In this document: piece by piece, positions 9,829 through 17,931 of the stretch
How the letters are laid out: every line of letters begins with the position of its first letter
Numbering within the stretch: the first letter of the stretch is position 1
NCBI RefSeq assembly: GCF_002001175.1
Contig: NZ_MUNT01000011.1
Span: 1-64,000, forward strand
Length of the DNA: 64,000 nucleotides
Reading direction: 5' to 3'
Source: Rhodanobacter sp. C03
Lineage (GTDB): Bacteria; Pseudomonadota; Gammaproteobacteria; Xanthomonadales; Rhodanobacteraceae
Notes under the pieces: generated by a model
The model's database searches: none
The model's input: only the letters and a program-made list of their open reading frames with translations
Told to the model about the DNA's origin: nothing
Made by a program: the position numbers and the translations under genes

Positions 9829-10698
9829 TCAGCTCACCCAGCCGCCGAGCACGATCAACGCCACCACGCTCAGCCACGCCAGCAGTGCGCGCAGCAGTGC
9901 ACTGCGCAGGCGCACCAGTTCAAACAGCGGATCGCTGTGTTCCTCGGCGTAGCCATCGCCCGCCTCGATATCGATCAGCACGTCGGCTTGTGCCGCTGCG
10001 CCGAGAAAACCCGGGCCGATGCTGTACCAGCTGGTGGCCGCGGCCTGGCTGTGCCAGCTTTTCCAGGCGCCGATCACGGCTTCCCAGTGGCCAACCACGG
10101 CCAGCGTGAAGGTCAGCAATTGTGCCGCCGGCCAGTCCAGCGCATTGGCAGCGTAGCGGGCTGCCGTGCGGCTGCCTGCATCGAGTCGCAGGGATTCATC
10201 GCGGCCCAGTGTCTGCGCCAGGCGGTACAGCAATGCACCGACCGGGCCGAGCAGGAAGAACCACAACAACACGCCAAAGCGCCGTCGCAATGCGGCGTAG
10301 GCGATCGCGACGCCCAGTGCGGCGGCATTCCATGCAACCGACTCACCATCGTCGGCAAGTTTCTGTGCGGCGGCTTCACGGCTGGCGCCGTCGGATGCCT
10401 TCAGGATCGCTTCCAGATCGGTTTCGAATTCGCGCGGACCGAAGCAGTACAGCAGCACCGCCAGCGAAAACAGCAACTGCAGCAACTCGCCCAGCGGCAG
10501 ATGTCCGAGCAACCACCACAGCAGCGCGCAGAGCACCGTAGGCAGCAGCAGCGCCAGCAGCACGCGACCGCTGCCACTGGTGTCTGCAAGCTGCGCTATC
10601 CAGCGGCGAAAGATGCCGTCGTTACGCCAGTGCGCGAGCTGCGGCATGACATGCAGCAGACCAAGGGCGATGAGAGCGACAAGCAGACGGATGGCCAT
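9829..10698 (-). CDS. ampE: AmpE-like regulatory signalling membrane protein
   Basis: A 289-aa inner-membrane protein, close to the length of E. coli AmpE (284). It has an N-terminal helix, several further hydrophobic segments, and the family motif LLYCFGPREFETDLEAIL before a cytosolic Ala-rich stretch. AmpE belongs to the CobD/CbiB-like superfamily and is linked to beta-lactamase induction with AmpD and AmpG, although its molecular role is unclear. No ampD or ampR lies in the window. ATG 10698 places the first membrane helix at the very N-terminus; longer in-frame starts would add a polar extension. Confidence 0.82.
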   Translation of the reverse strand: MAIRLLVALIALGLLHVMPQLAHWRNDGIFRRWIAQLADTSGSGRVLLALLLPTVLCALLWWLLGHLPLGELLQLLFSLAVLLYCFGPREFETDLEAILKASDGASREAAAQKLADDGESVAWNAAALGVAIAYAALRRRFGVLLWFFLLGPVGALLYRLAQTLGRDESLRLDAGSRTAARYAANALDWPAAQLLTFTLAVVGHWEAVIGAWKSWHSQAAATSWYSIGPGFLGAAAQADVLIDIEAGDGYAEEHSDPLFELVRLRSALLRALLAWLSVVALIVLGGWVS

Positions 10699-10871
10699 GA
10701 CAGACGGACTCGCGGACAGTGGCTGCATTGTAAGCGACGGATCAGTCATGCGTAGACGGGTACCGACCGATTGCGTGTTGATCAACTGGCGTGTGGTGAG
10801 TGGGCATGCGGTGGTGCGGATATGCATCATCCAGCGTTCGCTCAAGCCACTCGAAGAAGCCCGTTACCTCA

Positions 10872-11558
10872 TCACTGGAGCCACGGATCATGCTCGTGCG
10901 GGAGGCAGTGATACTCCGCGGCGGTTGTTTCCACCTCGTCCGGTGAAATGTGGCGATCGAGCATCTCCTGTGTCGACAGCCGCCTCCACGCATCGACGTC
11001 CAGGCAATGATGGTCAGGGATGCCAAACAAGGCTTGCAACCTGCGCGCAACACCGCCGATGCCCTGCCTCTTCGGATCGATCATGTGAATGCCCTGGACG
11101 ATCGCGACGCCCGAGCCGGGCAGGTGCACGTTGGACTGGCGTGCTCCGGAGGATCCATGCAGCAGATTGCCGCCGGCGATGTAATGCGAATCGACTGTGG
11201 CGGGGAGTTCCCAGCGGATGGCTTGTGGCTGCTGTGGCGTTATCGCGGCAGCGTGGTCATCTGCAGACGGGGTCGCTGCGGCTGCCAGCCGCTGGCGCCG
11301 GCGAACCGGCAGCGGTGTGGTCATAGCCACAGCGACTGGCAATACGCGAGCGGGCGATGCCTGCGCCGAAACACGGATGAATCTGATATCGAGGACATCA
11401 TGCGCAATGGCCACGCCATGCGCCCTGTGCCAAGGCGACGTGGTGCCATCGAGCAGCACGATCAGCAAGCCCAAGTGCATGCCGAGCACAACGACATACG
11501 TGGCAACCCGGCGCCCCGATTCCCGCCAGTCATCGAATGTTTGCGGACTCGGTCGCAC
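10872..11558 (-). CDS. Membrane-anchored protein of unknown function
   Basis: I do not recognise this protein. A single hydrophobic segment near the N-terminus (VVVLGMHLGLLIVLL) follows a basic stretch, suggesting an inner-membrane anchor with a C-terminal domain of about 190 residues in the periplasm. The first part of that domain is Ala/Pro/Arg-rich and linker-like. The rest is rich in His and acidic residues and ends in EYHCLPHEHDPWLQ. The start is uncertain: GTG 11558 has an AGGGATGGG-like site upstream, while GTG 11624 would give 250 aa. It lies between nudC and ampE on the same strand. Confidence 0.6.
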   Translation of the reverse strand: MRPSPQTFDDWRESGRRVATYVVVLGMHLGLLIVLLDGTTSPWHRAHGVAIAHDVLDIRFIRVSAQASPARVLPVAVAMTTPLPVRRRQRLAAAATPSADDHAAAITPQQPQAIRWELPATVDSHYIAGGNLLHGSSGARQSNVHLPGSGVAIVQGIHMIDPKRQGIGGVARRLQALFGIPDHHCLDVDAWRRLSTQEMLDRHISPDEVETTAAEYHCLPHEHDPWLQ

Positions 11559-11707
11559 GTCTGCCCATCCCTGCCGCACATGGTGTCCGACAGACCGTGG
11601 GGTGCCTGCAAAGTTTCCGCGCACCGCAGGGTATGCCCGGATGCGGCGGGTGATTTGCGAACGTCCTGGAACGATCCACCGTTACGGTAGCGTGGCTGGC
11701 AGTGTGC

Positions 11708-12679
11708 TCAGCGCGGGCTGCTGACGACCAGCGTAGCCAGCTCCAGTCCCGCGCGCTGCTGCAGCCAGTACGCCAGCAATTGATACGACACCGACAGGGC
11801 GGTGGATGGCAGGAAGCTGCCATCGGCGATGCCGTCGACGATTTGCTGTGGAGTGAACCAGCGCGCGTCTTCCAGTTCGTGGTCGCGCATTACGATCTGT
11901 CGCGAGCGTGCGGTGGCGATGAAGCCGACCATCAGCGAGGCGGGCATCGGCCACGGCTGCGAGGAGTGATAGTGCACCTCGTCGACGATGACACCGGACT
12001 CTTCGGCCACTTCGCGACGCACCGCATCTTCCAGCGATTCACCTGGCTCGACGAAACCGGCCAGTGTGGAATAGCGGCCCGGTGGCCAACTGGCCTGGCG
12101 ACCGAGCAGGCAAGCGCCTTCGTGTTCGACCAGCATGATCACGGCGGCATCGGTGCGTGGGAAATGCAGGTGGCCGCAGTCCGGATTCGTGCACTGCCCA
12201 CGGTGACCGGCGGCGACCAGTTGCAGCGGGAAGCCGCAACGCGTGCAGTGGCGCGTCTCGCGTTGCCAATGGGACAGGCCCTTGGCGTAGGCGAACAGCC
12301 CGGCCTCATGTGCCGGCAGCAGCAAGCCGGCGGCGCGCAGACTCACGCGGCGCGCGTCGAGTGCGGTTTCCAATGTCGTGATGCGCGCCGGGTCGTCCAG
12401 CACCAGCAGGAAGTGCGGGCGCCCATCGGCGATGCCGAGCAGACTGGTCGGCAAGTCGTCGAGCCAGCGTTCGCGCTCGCCGACGTCGAGCCAGCGCAGT
12501 GCCTCGTGATCGCCCTGCAGGAATGCTTCGCCAGCGGTGTCCAGCAACAAATAGCGTGCCTGGGTGGAGCGTGCCTGTTCGGCAATCCAGCCTGAATCAT
12601 CCCGCCGCTCGGCGACCCGGTCGAGCACCAGGCTGAGTCCGGCGAAGGTATTCGGAGGCGGCAGTTTGGCCCGGTCCAT
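11708..12679 (-). CDS. nudC: NAD(+) diphosphatase / RNA deNADding hydrolase NudC
   Basis: A 323-aa Nudix hydrolase of the NudC family, which cleaves NADH to NMNH and AMP and removes NAD caps from RNA. A zinc ribbon (HCTRCGFPL ... CTNPDCGHLHFPR) precedes the Nudix box GFVEPGESLEDAVRREVAEE. The NudC-specific SQPWPMPASLM motif follows it. ATG 12679 is chosen because the same frame continues upstream only through the erpA gene. The start lies 11 bases after the erpA stop, so the two are probably cotranscribed. Confidence 0.93.
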   Translation of the reverse strand: MDRAKLPPPNTFAGLSLVLDRVAERRDDSGWIAEQARSTQARYLLLDTAGEAFLQGDHEALRWLDVGERERWLDDLPTSLLGIADGRPHFLLVLDDPARITTLETALDARRVSLRAAGLLLPAHEAGLFAYAKGLSHWQRETRHCTRCGFPLQLVAAGHRGQCTNPDCGHLHFPRTDAAVIMLVEHEGACLLGRQASWPPGRYSTLAGFVEPGESLEDAVRREVAEESGVIVDEVHYHSSQPWPMPASLMVGFIATARSRQIVMRDHELEDARWFTPQQIVDGIADGSFLPSTALSVSYQLLAYWLQQRAGLELATLVVSSPR

Positions 12680-12690
12680 CGGACGGCCTT

Positions 12691-13059
12691 TCAGGTGGAG
12701 AACGAGGAGCCGCAGCCGCAGGTGGTCTTGGCGTTCGGGTTGCTGATCACGAATTGCGCGCCGCTGAGGTTCTCGGCGTAATCGATCTGCGCGCCGGTGA
12801 GGTACTGCAGCGACAGCGGATCGCACAGCAGGGTCACGCCCTCGCGTTCGACTGCAAAGTCGTCTTCGGCCTGGGCCTCGTCGAAAGTGAAGCCGTACTG
12901 GAAACCCGAGCAACCACCGCCGCTGATGTACACGCGCAGCTTCAGTGCCGGGTTGCCCTCTTCGGCAATCAGCTCGTGCACCTTGTGCGCAGCGGCCGCG
13001 GTGAACAGCAGCGGTGCGCCGCTGCTGCGGTAATCGGGGATCGAGAGCAGAGTTTCCAT
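12691..13059 (-). CDS. erpA: Iron-sulfur cluster insertion protein ErpA
   Basis: A 122-aa A-type Fe-S carrier that delivers clusters to apo-proteins, including those of isoprenoid synthesis. The three conserved cysteines are visible: one in [12 protein letters not shown] and two in TCGCGSSF at the C-terminus. The length is close to the family norm. It lies in a minus-strand run that also includes bacterioferritin and Bfd, so several iron-handling genes are close together. Confidence 0.93.
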   Translation of the reverse strand: METLLSIPDYRSSGAPLLFTAAAAHKVHELIAEEGNPALKLRVYISGGGCSGFQYGFTFDEAQAEDDFAVEREGVTLLCDPLSLQYLTGAQIDYAENLSGAQFVISNPNAKTTCGCGSSFST

Positions 13060-13102
13060 GACGTTCAAGTGGGGGCGTTGCCGGTTGATGCAAGCATACC
13101 GC

Positions 13103-13537
13103 TTAGGCCGGCATGGCGTCGTCGAGCAGATCCGTAGCTGCGACTTCAGGGGCCGGCAGTTCGCGTGGCGTTTCTTCTGCCTGGCGCGAGATGCGTCCGT
13201 TGACTTGGGCGCCGGCGGCCATTTCCAGCGTGTGATAGCGCAGGTCGCCATCGATGCGTGCCTGCGCCGCCAGTTCCAGCCGGGCGCTGATGTGCACGTC
13301 GCCGGTGACATGGCCATTGATCACCGCATGCGGCACGCGGATCTCGCCCTGCACCTGGCCGTGCTCGCTGAGCGTCAGCATCGCGTCCTCGCCTTCGGCG
13401 AACACGGTGCCTTCGATGCGCCCATCCAGATGCAGCGCACCGCTGAAGCGCAGGTCACCGCGGATCACCGTGCCGCGGGCGATCAGGCTGGTTTCGTGGC
13501 TGGCGTTGCTGCGCTCGTTGCGCTTACGGTTGAGCAT
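13103..13537 (-). CDS. Bactofilin family polymer-forming protein
   Basis: A 144-aa bactofilin. The core (about 25-115) is a right-handed beta-helix made of short repeats such as [19 protein letters not shown] and [18 protein letters not shown]. It is flanked by a short charged N-terminus and an Ala/Pro-rich acidic tail. Bactofilins polymerise without nucleotide and scaffold cell-wall or polar structures. The start overlaps the end of the upstream coiled-coil membrane protein gene by 14 bases, suggesting a coupled pair, which links its possible membrane recruitment to that neighbour. Confidence 0.9.
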   Translation of the reverse strand: MLNRKRNERSNASHETSLIARGTVIRGDLRFSGALHLDGRIEGTVFAEGEDAMLTLSEHGQVQGEIRVPHAVINGHVTGDVHISARLELAAQARIDGDLRYHTLEMAAGAQVNGRISRQAEETPRELPAPEVAATDLLDDAMPA

Positions 13538-14276
13538 CTTGGTCCCCTTGGGCTGTGGTGATGTCGCCGCTCAGCGCAGCGCCCCAGGCGACGGTCCGGT
13601 CAACCGGATCGCCGCTGCTGGGCTGAATAAGAATGTGCAGCCGCGTCGGGCGGAAATCCGCCGGCAGCACGAAGGTGCCGTGCAGCTGCTGGAAATAGAC
13701 GAAATGGAACGGCAGGCCGTTCTTCTGCGCGACATCGCCGAGTGCCGGCCAGTCGAGCGTGACCACCTTGTCGCCGCGCAAGCCCTCCACGCTGACCAGC
13801 GCATTGCCGACGGTTTCCTCGTCGCGCTTGGCGTTCTGGGTCAGGCTGAGGGTGAGGTTCCAGCCGTGCGAACCGGTGATCGGCTGCAGCTTCACTTCCT
13901 GCAGTTTCAGGCCGGCGCGCTGGGCGTCGCCGCCGACCAGTCGTGAATAGAAGCCCAGGTCGGCGCGCAGGCCGCTGAGTTCTTCCTCGCGCTGGGCCAG
14001 GGTGCCGCGCAGCGAGCGGGTGGCGACGTCATTGACCTGGGCCGCGCGCTGCAGGTTCGCGACCTGCTGCTTGAGATCATCGATCTGTGCGTTGAGTGCA
14101 TGCTGCTGGCGCTGATCGGTGGCCGCCGGACTGGCATGCCGGGCCAGCAGACCGACCAGCAAGCCGGTCAGCAGCAGGCTGATCAGCCACGCCGAACCCA
14201 GCCACAGCCAACGCCGGCGCGAGCCGGCATCATCATGCCGGCGCACCACAAAGCGCGGTGGGGGTCGTGAAGCCAT
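13524..14276 (-). CDS. DUF6776-like membrane protein with coiled coil
   Basis: A 250-aa protein with one N-terminal transmembrane helix (WLISLLLTGLLVGLLA). A coiled-coil region follows at about 55-105 (DDLKQQVANLQRA ... LAQREEELSGLRADL), and then a C-terminal domain predicted to be periplasmic. It resembles uncharacterised proteins found beside bactofilin genes in gammaproteobacteria. It overlaps the bactofilin start, which supports a shared role, perhaps anchoring the polymer to the inner membrane (inference). Confidence 0.75.
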   Translation of the reverse strand: MASRPPPRFVVRRHDDAGSRRRWLWLGSAWLISLLLTGLLVGLLARHASPAATDQRQQHALNAQIDDLKQQVANLQRAAQVNDVATRSLRGTLAQREEELSGLRADLGFYSRLVGGDAQRAGLKLQEVKLQPITGSHGWNLTLSLTQNAKRDEETVGNALVSVEGLRGDKVVTLDWPALGDVAQKNGLPFHFVYFQQLHGTFVLPADFRPTRLHILIQPSSGDPVDRTVAWGAALSGDITTAQGDQDAQP

Positions 14277-14368
14277 GCAGGCCGTTCCGGGGAAAAGCGA
14301 AGGTATAGCCCTGCCGTGACGAAAGCGTCAAGGAACCGGCGCACGCTTCGGCGCGCCGGTGGGGCAGC

Positions 14369-14839
14369 TCAGCTCTGCATCTTGCTCTGCAGGTAGCGCT
14401 CCGCGCCGATGTCCTTGATCAGGCTGAACTGGGTTTCCAGCCAGTCGATGTGTTCTTCCTCGTCGTGCAGGATGTCCTTGAACAGGTCGCGGCTGATGTA
14501 GTCGGCAATGCCTTCGCTGTGCGCGATGGCGGCGCGCAGATCGACCACCGCGGCCAGTTCCAGATCCAGGTCGCCCTGCATCGATTCCAGCGCGTTTTCG
14601 CCGATACGCAGCTTGCCCAAGTGCTGCAGGTTCGGCAGGCCGTCGAGGAACAGGATGCGCTCGATCAGATGATCGGCGTGCTTCATCTCCTCGATCGATT
14701 CCTTGTATTCGTGCTCGGCCAGTTCGGTGTAGCCCCAGTCCTTGAGCATCCGGTAATGCAGGAAATACTGGTTGATCGCGGTCAGTTCGTTGTAGAGCAC
14801 CTTGTTGAGGAACTCGATGACTTTCGCATCACCTTTCAT
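14369..14839 (-). CDS. bfr: Bacterioferritin
   Basis: A 156-aa heme-containing ferritin that stores iron in a 24-mer shell. The ferroxidase ligands Glu18, Glu51, His54, Glu94, Glu127 and His130 are all present, and Met52 is the expected heme ligand, so it should be fully functional. ATG 14839 has a GGAGAG Shine-Dalgarno. A possible -10 (TATAGT on the minus strand, 14874-14879) lies 35 bases upstream, so it may have its own promoter besides readthrough from bfd. Iron release would use the bfd product. Confidence 0.96.
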   Translation of the reverse strand: MKGDAKVIEFLNKVLYNELTAINQYFLHYRMLKDWGYTELAEHEYKESIEEMKHADHLIERILFLDGLPNLQHLGKLRIGENALESMQGDLDLELAAVVDLRAAIAHSEGIADYISRDLFKDILHDEEEHIDWLETQFSLIKDIGAERYLQSKMQS

Positions 14840-14989
14840 GGGGCTCTCCGGCTGCCGAGTGGGTGGGATCGCCACTATACAAACTTCGCGTACGCGCTGA
14901 TGGAATGCGAATGGCAATGGTTTGCCAGCACAGGCGAACCGTGTACGGCGAGCCGGTCACGACGAATTCGTTTCGCGGGAGAGTGAAGC

Positions 14990-15187
14990 TCAGGCTGTAA
15001 GGATCGGCAGTTGGCTGAGCGTGTGTGCGACCGCCTGGTTCAGCGTGGCGCGGGCTTCCTGTTCGCAGGAGCCGCAGCAATCCGAGCAGCCAGTGCGTGC
15101 CTGCAATTCGGCAAAGGTATGCACACCGTCGGCCGCTTCGCGGCGGATGTCATGGTCGGTGACGGCATTGCACAGGCAGATGTACAT
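14990..15187 (-). CDS. bfd: Bacterioferritin-associated ferredoxin
   Basis: A 65-aa [2Fe-2S] protein that reduces bacterioferritin so that iron can be released. Its four cysteines follow the Bfd pattern: MYICLCNAV (C-X-C) and CSDC (C-X2-C). ATG 15187 starts exactly at the conserved N-terminus, but has no Shine-Dalgarno and lies almost at the predicted transcription start, suggesting a leaderless message. A Fur box overlaps the promoter, so expression should rise under iron limitation. bfr lies 150 bases downstream on the same strand. Confidence 0.92.
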   Translation of the reverse strand: MYICLCNAVTDHDIRREAADGVHTFAELQARTGCSDCCGSCEQEARATLNQAVAHTLSQLPILTA

Positions 15188-15194
15188 GGCGCGT

Positions 15195-15223
15195 ATAAGA
15201 ACGCGAATGCGAATGATTGTCAA
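15195..15223 (-). promoter_or_regulatory. bfd promoter
   Basis: On the minus strand a perfect -35 TTGACA (15218-15223) is followed after 17 bases by TCTTAT (15195-15200, 4/6). Predicted initiation falls at about 15188, next to the start codon. Confidence 0.6.
15203..15221. promoter_or_regulatory. Fur box over the bfd promoter
   Basis: GCGAATGCGAATGATTGTC matches 13 of 19 positions of the classical GATAATGATAATCATTATC. It closely follows the GCGAATGNGAAT pattern known for Xanthomonas Fur sites. It occupies the -35 box and spacer of the bfd promoter, so iron-loaded Fur should block RNA polymerase. Confidence 0.7.
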
Positions 15224-15252
15224 CAATCAAGGGGGCGATGGTCGCCGCCAGT

Positions 15253-15813
15253 TCAGGCAGCCTTGCAGCCGTCGCGCGGCGGGGTGGGCGGCGTATCGGT
15301 GCTATCCCGCGGCGGCAGGCTGCCCAGTTCGACACCGAACAGGCCCTCCACCAGCGGCGCAAAGTGGCGCAGCGCGCGCTCGTAGACTTGCCGCTTGAAG
15401 TTGACCACGTGCGCGGCCGGGTACCAGAAATCCACCCAGCGCCAGATGTCGAACTCCGGCTTGTCGCAGGCATCCAGCTTCAGTTCTTCCTCGCTGGCGA
15501 CCAGCTTGAGCAGGAACCACACCTGCTTCTGGCCGATACAGGTAGGCCGCTGGTGATGGCGCACATAGCGGCTGGGCAAGCGGTAGCGAAGCCAGCCATG
15601 GGTGGCGGTGATCACTTCCACGTGGTGCGGCGCCAGCCCGGTTTCCTCTTCCAGCTCGCGGTACATGGCTTCCAGCGGTGTTTCGTCCGAGCGCATGCCG
15701 CCCTGCGGAAACTGCCAACCGTCACGATTGACCCGGCGCGCCCAGAACAGTTGCCCGTCTGCATTGAGCAGAACGATGCCTACGTTCGGACGATAGCCAT
15801 CAACATCAATCAT
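15253..15813 (-). CDS. rppH: RNA pyrophosphohydrolase RppH
   Basis: A 186-aa Nudix hydrolase that removes pyrophosphate from mRNA 5' ends and so starts decay by RNase E. The N-terminus [17 protein letters not shown], the [17 protein letters not shown] stretch and the Nudix box ([20 protein letters not shown]) are diagnostic. The first ~160 residues match the enzyme; a Pro/Thr-rich tail follows. The start has a strong GGAGGCGAC ribosome-binding site. The gene is a single unit between bfd and the tRNA. Confidence 0.95.
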   Translation of the reverse strand: MIDVDGYRPNVGIVLLNADGQLFWARRVNRDGWQFPQGGMRSDETPLEAMYRELEEETGLAPHHVEVITATHGWLRYRLPSRYVRHHQRPTCIGQKQVWFLLKLVASEEELKLDACDKPEFDIWRWVDFWYPAAHVVNFKRQVYERALRHFAPLVEGLFGVELGSLPPRDSTDTPPTPPRDGCKAA

Positions 15814-15916
15814 GTCGCCTCCTGGAGCGAGTCGGCGTGATCTTTCGCCAGCAGCGTCGTACCCAGCCCTGCACTCGATTCAACCATGGCGCGCGAAGCA
15901 GCGGCAAGCCGCGGGC

Positions 15917-15945
15917 TTGAACGTAGCAGTCGACGCGACTACACT
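15917..15945 (+). promoter_or_regulatory. Candidate promoter of tRNA-Met
   Basis: TTGAAC (15917-15922), a 17-base spacer and TACACT (15940-15945). It would start transcription about 45 bases before the mature tRNA. Confidence 0.5.
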
Positions 15946-15996
15946 GCCGCGCCCCGCTTGGATCGCACCGATCCGGTATGCTGGGGCTTCCTTCAA

Positions 15997-16073
15997 GGCT
16001 ATGTAGCTCAGCTGGTTAGAGCACAGCACTCATAATGCTGGGGTCGGTGGTTCGAGTCCACCCATAGCCACCA
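15997..16073 (+). tRNA. tRNA-Met (anticodon CAT)
   Basis: A full cloverleaf: acceptor stem GGCTATG pairing with CATAGCC, D-arm with AGCTCAGCTGGTTAGAGC, anticodon stem CAGCA/TGCTG around CTCATAA, T-arm GGTTCGAGTCC and encoded CCA. The anticodon CAT is at 16031-16033. The paired first base of the acceptor indicates an elongator rather than initiator tRNA. A CAT anticodon can also be modified to read Ile AUA, but the overall sequence looks like tRNA-Met. Confidence 0.93.
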
Positions 16074-16115
16074 ATCATCGACTTCAGGTCAAAAGCCCGA
16101 ATCGAGAACAAAGCC

Positions 16116-16139
16116 CCCCGCATGATCGCGGGGTTTTTT
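16116..16139 (+). terminator. Rho-independent terminator of tRNA-Met
   Basis: CCCCGC-ATGATC-GCGGGG followed by TTTTTT, 43 bases after the tRNA. Confidence 0.85.
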
Positions 16140-16170
16140 GTGCCTGTCTGACGGGATGTCGGGATGCGCG

Positions 16171-16200
16171 GTTCATTGCCGCGCATCGGCGGCAATGAAC
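16171..16200. repeat. 12-bp hairpin after the HU-like gene
   Basis: GTTCATTGCCGC pairs perfectly with GCGGCAATGAAC around a 6-base loop. It lies about 30 bases beyond the stop of the minus-strand HU-like gene. There is no T-tract, so it may stabilise the 3' end rather than terminate. Confidence 0.5.
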
Positions 16201-16231
16201 ACAGGTCACCGCAACAACGTCGTCACGCCTC

Positions 16232-16615
16232 TCAGGCGGCGGCGTCCTTGAGCTTCTTCAGCGGACGCACCTTGATCTTCACGCTGGCCGGCTTGGCCGC
16301 GAACACTTGCTCAAGCTTGGTGAACGGGTTGATGCCCTTGCGCTTCGGCTTGGCCGGCACGCTGACGGCGGTGATCTTCAGCAGGCCGGGCAGCATGAAC
16401 GTGCCGGCGCCCTTCTTGTGGACGGAGCCGGTGACGGCGCCTTCCAGCGCAGCGAGCACGGCGCGCACGTCCTTGGCCACGACGCCGCTCGCCTCAACGA
16501 GATGCGCTACCAGTCCCGACTTGCTCAGGACTTCCTTGATCGGTTTGGGAGCTGCCGGCTTGGCGGCGGCTTTCGGGGCTGCCTTTTTCACGGCCTGTTT
16601 CTGGGTCTTTGCCAT
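16232..16615 (-). CDS. HU-family histone-like DNA-binding protein with Lys/Ala tail
   Basis: A 127-aa nucleoid protein. Residues about 1-28 form a Lys/Ala/Pro-rich tail (KKAAPKAAAKPAAPKP). The rest resembles HU/IHF: VLSKSGLVAHLVEASGV and, near the beta-arm, INPFTKLEQVFAAKPASVKIKVRP. The arm signature is degenerate compared with classical HU (NPxTG). Tailed HU-like proteins of this type occur in Xanthomonadales. ATG 16615 has an AGGGAAA site; the frame continues upstream without conserved sequence. Confidence 0.82.
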   Translation of the reverse strand: MAKTQKQAVKKAAPKAAAKPAAPKPIKEVLSKSGLVAHLVEASGVVAKDVRAVLAALEGAVTGSVHKKGAGTFMLPGLLKITAVSVPAKPKRKGINPFTKLEQVFAAKPASVKIKVRPLKKLKDAAA

Positions 16616-16866
16616 ACGTTTCCCTGCGCATTTCGATGGATGGGATGCCGAAACTTCGCCCGGCAAGCGGAATGTAGGGCAAATTTGCAGTACGGCCAAC
16701 AGTTCGCCGGCGATCCGGTGACGAGGAAACGCATGCGACGCGGATCGTGCGTCCGGTTGCCACGTGCACCAGCGAGCCCTCACGGCATCGGAAACAACCG
16801 CAGAGGCCCGGTTGCCTAGGTCAATCGCGCCACGGTGCCGAAGGTGTCCGGCTGTACAATGGCGGG

Positions 16867-17229
16867 ATGAATATCTTCAAGGTCTTTACCCTCGAGGCGG
16901 CGCACCGGCTGCCGAATGTGCCGGCCGGGCACAAGTGCGCACGCTTGCACGGGCATTCGTTCCGCGTCGAGATCCATGTGGCGGGTGAGCCCGATCCACA
17001 GCTGGGCTGGGTGATGGACTTCGCCGACCTGAAGACTGCCTTCGCTCCGCTGTACGACCAGCTTGACCATCACTACCTCAATGACATCGATGGGCTGGAA
17101 AATCCGACCAGCGAGATGCTGGCGCGCTGGATCTGGCAACGGCTGCAACCGCGGCTGCCGGGCTTGGACAAGGTGGTGGTGCATGAAACCTGCACGTCGG
17201 GGGCCAGCTGCAGTCGCGGCAGCTTTTGA
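16867..17229 (+). CDS. queD: 6-carboxy-5,6,7,8-tetrahydropterin synthase QueD
   Basis: A 120-aa enzyme of queuosine/7-deazaguanine synthesis that converts dihydroneopterin triphosphate to carboxytetrahydropterin. The zinc ligands appear in EAAHRLP and LHGHSF, and the catalytic Cys is in [11 protein letters not shown]. The C-terminal [11 protein letters not shown] contains the conserved Glu. Start ATG 16867 follows a GGCGGGATG context. No other que gene is in the window. Confidence 0.93.
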   Translation: MNIFKVFTLEAAHRLPNVPAGHKCARLHGHSFRVEIHVAGEPDPQLGWVMDFADLKTAFAPLYDQLDHHYLNDIDGLENPTSEMLARWIWQRLQPRLPGLDKVVVHETCTSGASCSRGSF

Positions 17230-17381
17230 CGCGACGCGAAAACCCGGAGCTACTCATAAGTAAACGTTTTCACTGAATATTTGTCGAATGGTCTGGCCGG
17301 TATTGGAAATATATATTGCACTGCACAAAAACTGCTGTTAGAGTTCGTCCCACTACCCCAAGCCTCAGTGAGGACAGCGTC

Positions 17382-17768
17382 ATGACTCAGCAGATCAACA
17401 ACCAGCTTTTCGCTTTCACCAAGCAGTTCACCGACAGCGCGTTCAAGGCGCAGGCGCTGGCCCTGAAGGGTCTGGAGACGGTCGCCGAGCTGCAGCTCAA
17501 GGCGCTCGAGCAGCAGTCCCAGGTTTCGGCCGAGTTCGTTGCCGAGGCGCTGGAAACGCGTGACGTCAACGGCCTGCGCACATTGTGGGAGAAGGGCACC
17601 AGCCTGAACCGCGACAACGCCGAGCGTTCGGTGGCTGTCTCGCAGGAAATCCTGGCCATCACGCAGAAGACCGCCGAGTCGCTGAATGCGCTCGTGCAGG
17701 AACAGCGCCAGGCCGCCAACGAGGCCGTTGCCGCTCCGATCGCCGCCGCCAAGAAGGCTGCCAAGTAA
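17382..17768 (+). CDS. Phasin family protein
   Basis: A 128-aa, almost wholly alpha-helical amphipathic protein of the phasin_2 type. The sequence is NNQLFAFTKQFTDSAFKAQ, then a Gln/Glu-rich helix, ending in AAPIAAAKKAAK. Phasins coat polyhydroxyalkanoate granules or act as stress-related membrane-associated proteins. No pha synthesis gene lies nearby. The AT-rich upstream region contains TTGCACTGCACAA (17317-17329), which may be a regulatory site. A strong terminator follows. Confidence 0.85.
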   Translation: MTQQINNQLFAFTKQFTDSAFKAQALALKGLETVAELQLKALEQQSQVSAEFVAEALETRDVNGLRTLWEKGTSLNRDNAERSVAVSQEILAITQKTAESLNALVQEQRQAANEAVAAPIAAAKKAAK

Positions 17769-17802
17769 TACCGCTGCATCGTCGCGGTTCGCCGCGATAA
17801 TC

Positions 17803-17835
17803 AAAGGGCCGGACTTCATGTCCGGCCTTTTTTTA
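17803..17835 (+). terminator. Rho-independent terminator of the phasin gene
   Basis: Stem AAAGGGCCGGA/TCCGGCCTTT around CTTCATG, followed by a run of T. Confidence 0.9.
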
Positions 17836-17931
17836 TGGCTCACCGCAAAATGCGCTGGCCCCATGCGGTCACCAATCGATCCGAGGCGCAATTCGCGCGT
17901 GCCGGGACGAGATGTCGCAGGTTGCGTGGCT

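Noticed and set aside
11708..13093. A possible ErpA-NudC fusion, since the nudC frame stays open through erpA
   Set aside because: The upstream part is read in the wrong frame for erpA; both genes have normal separate starts and stops.
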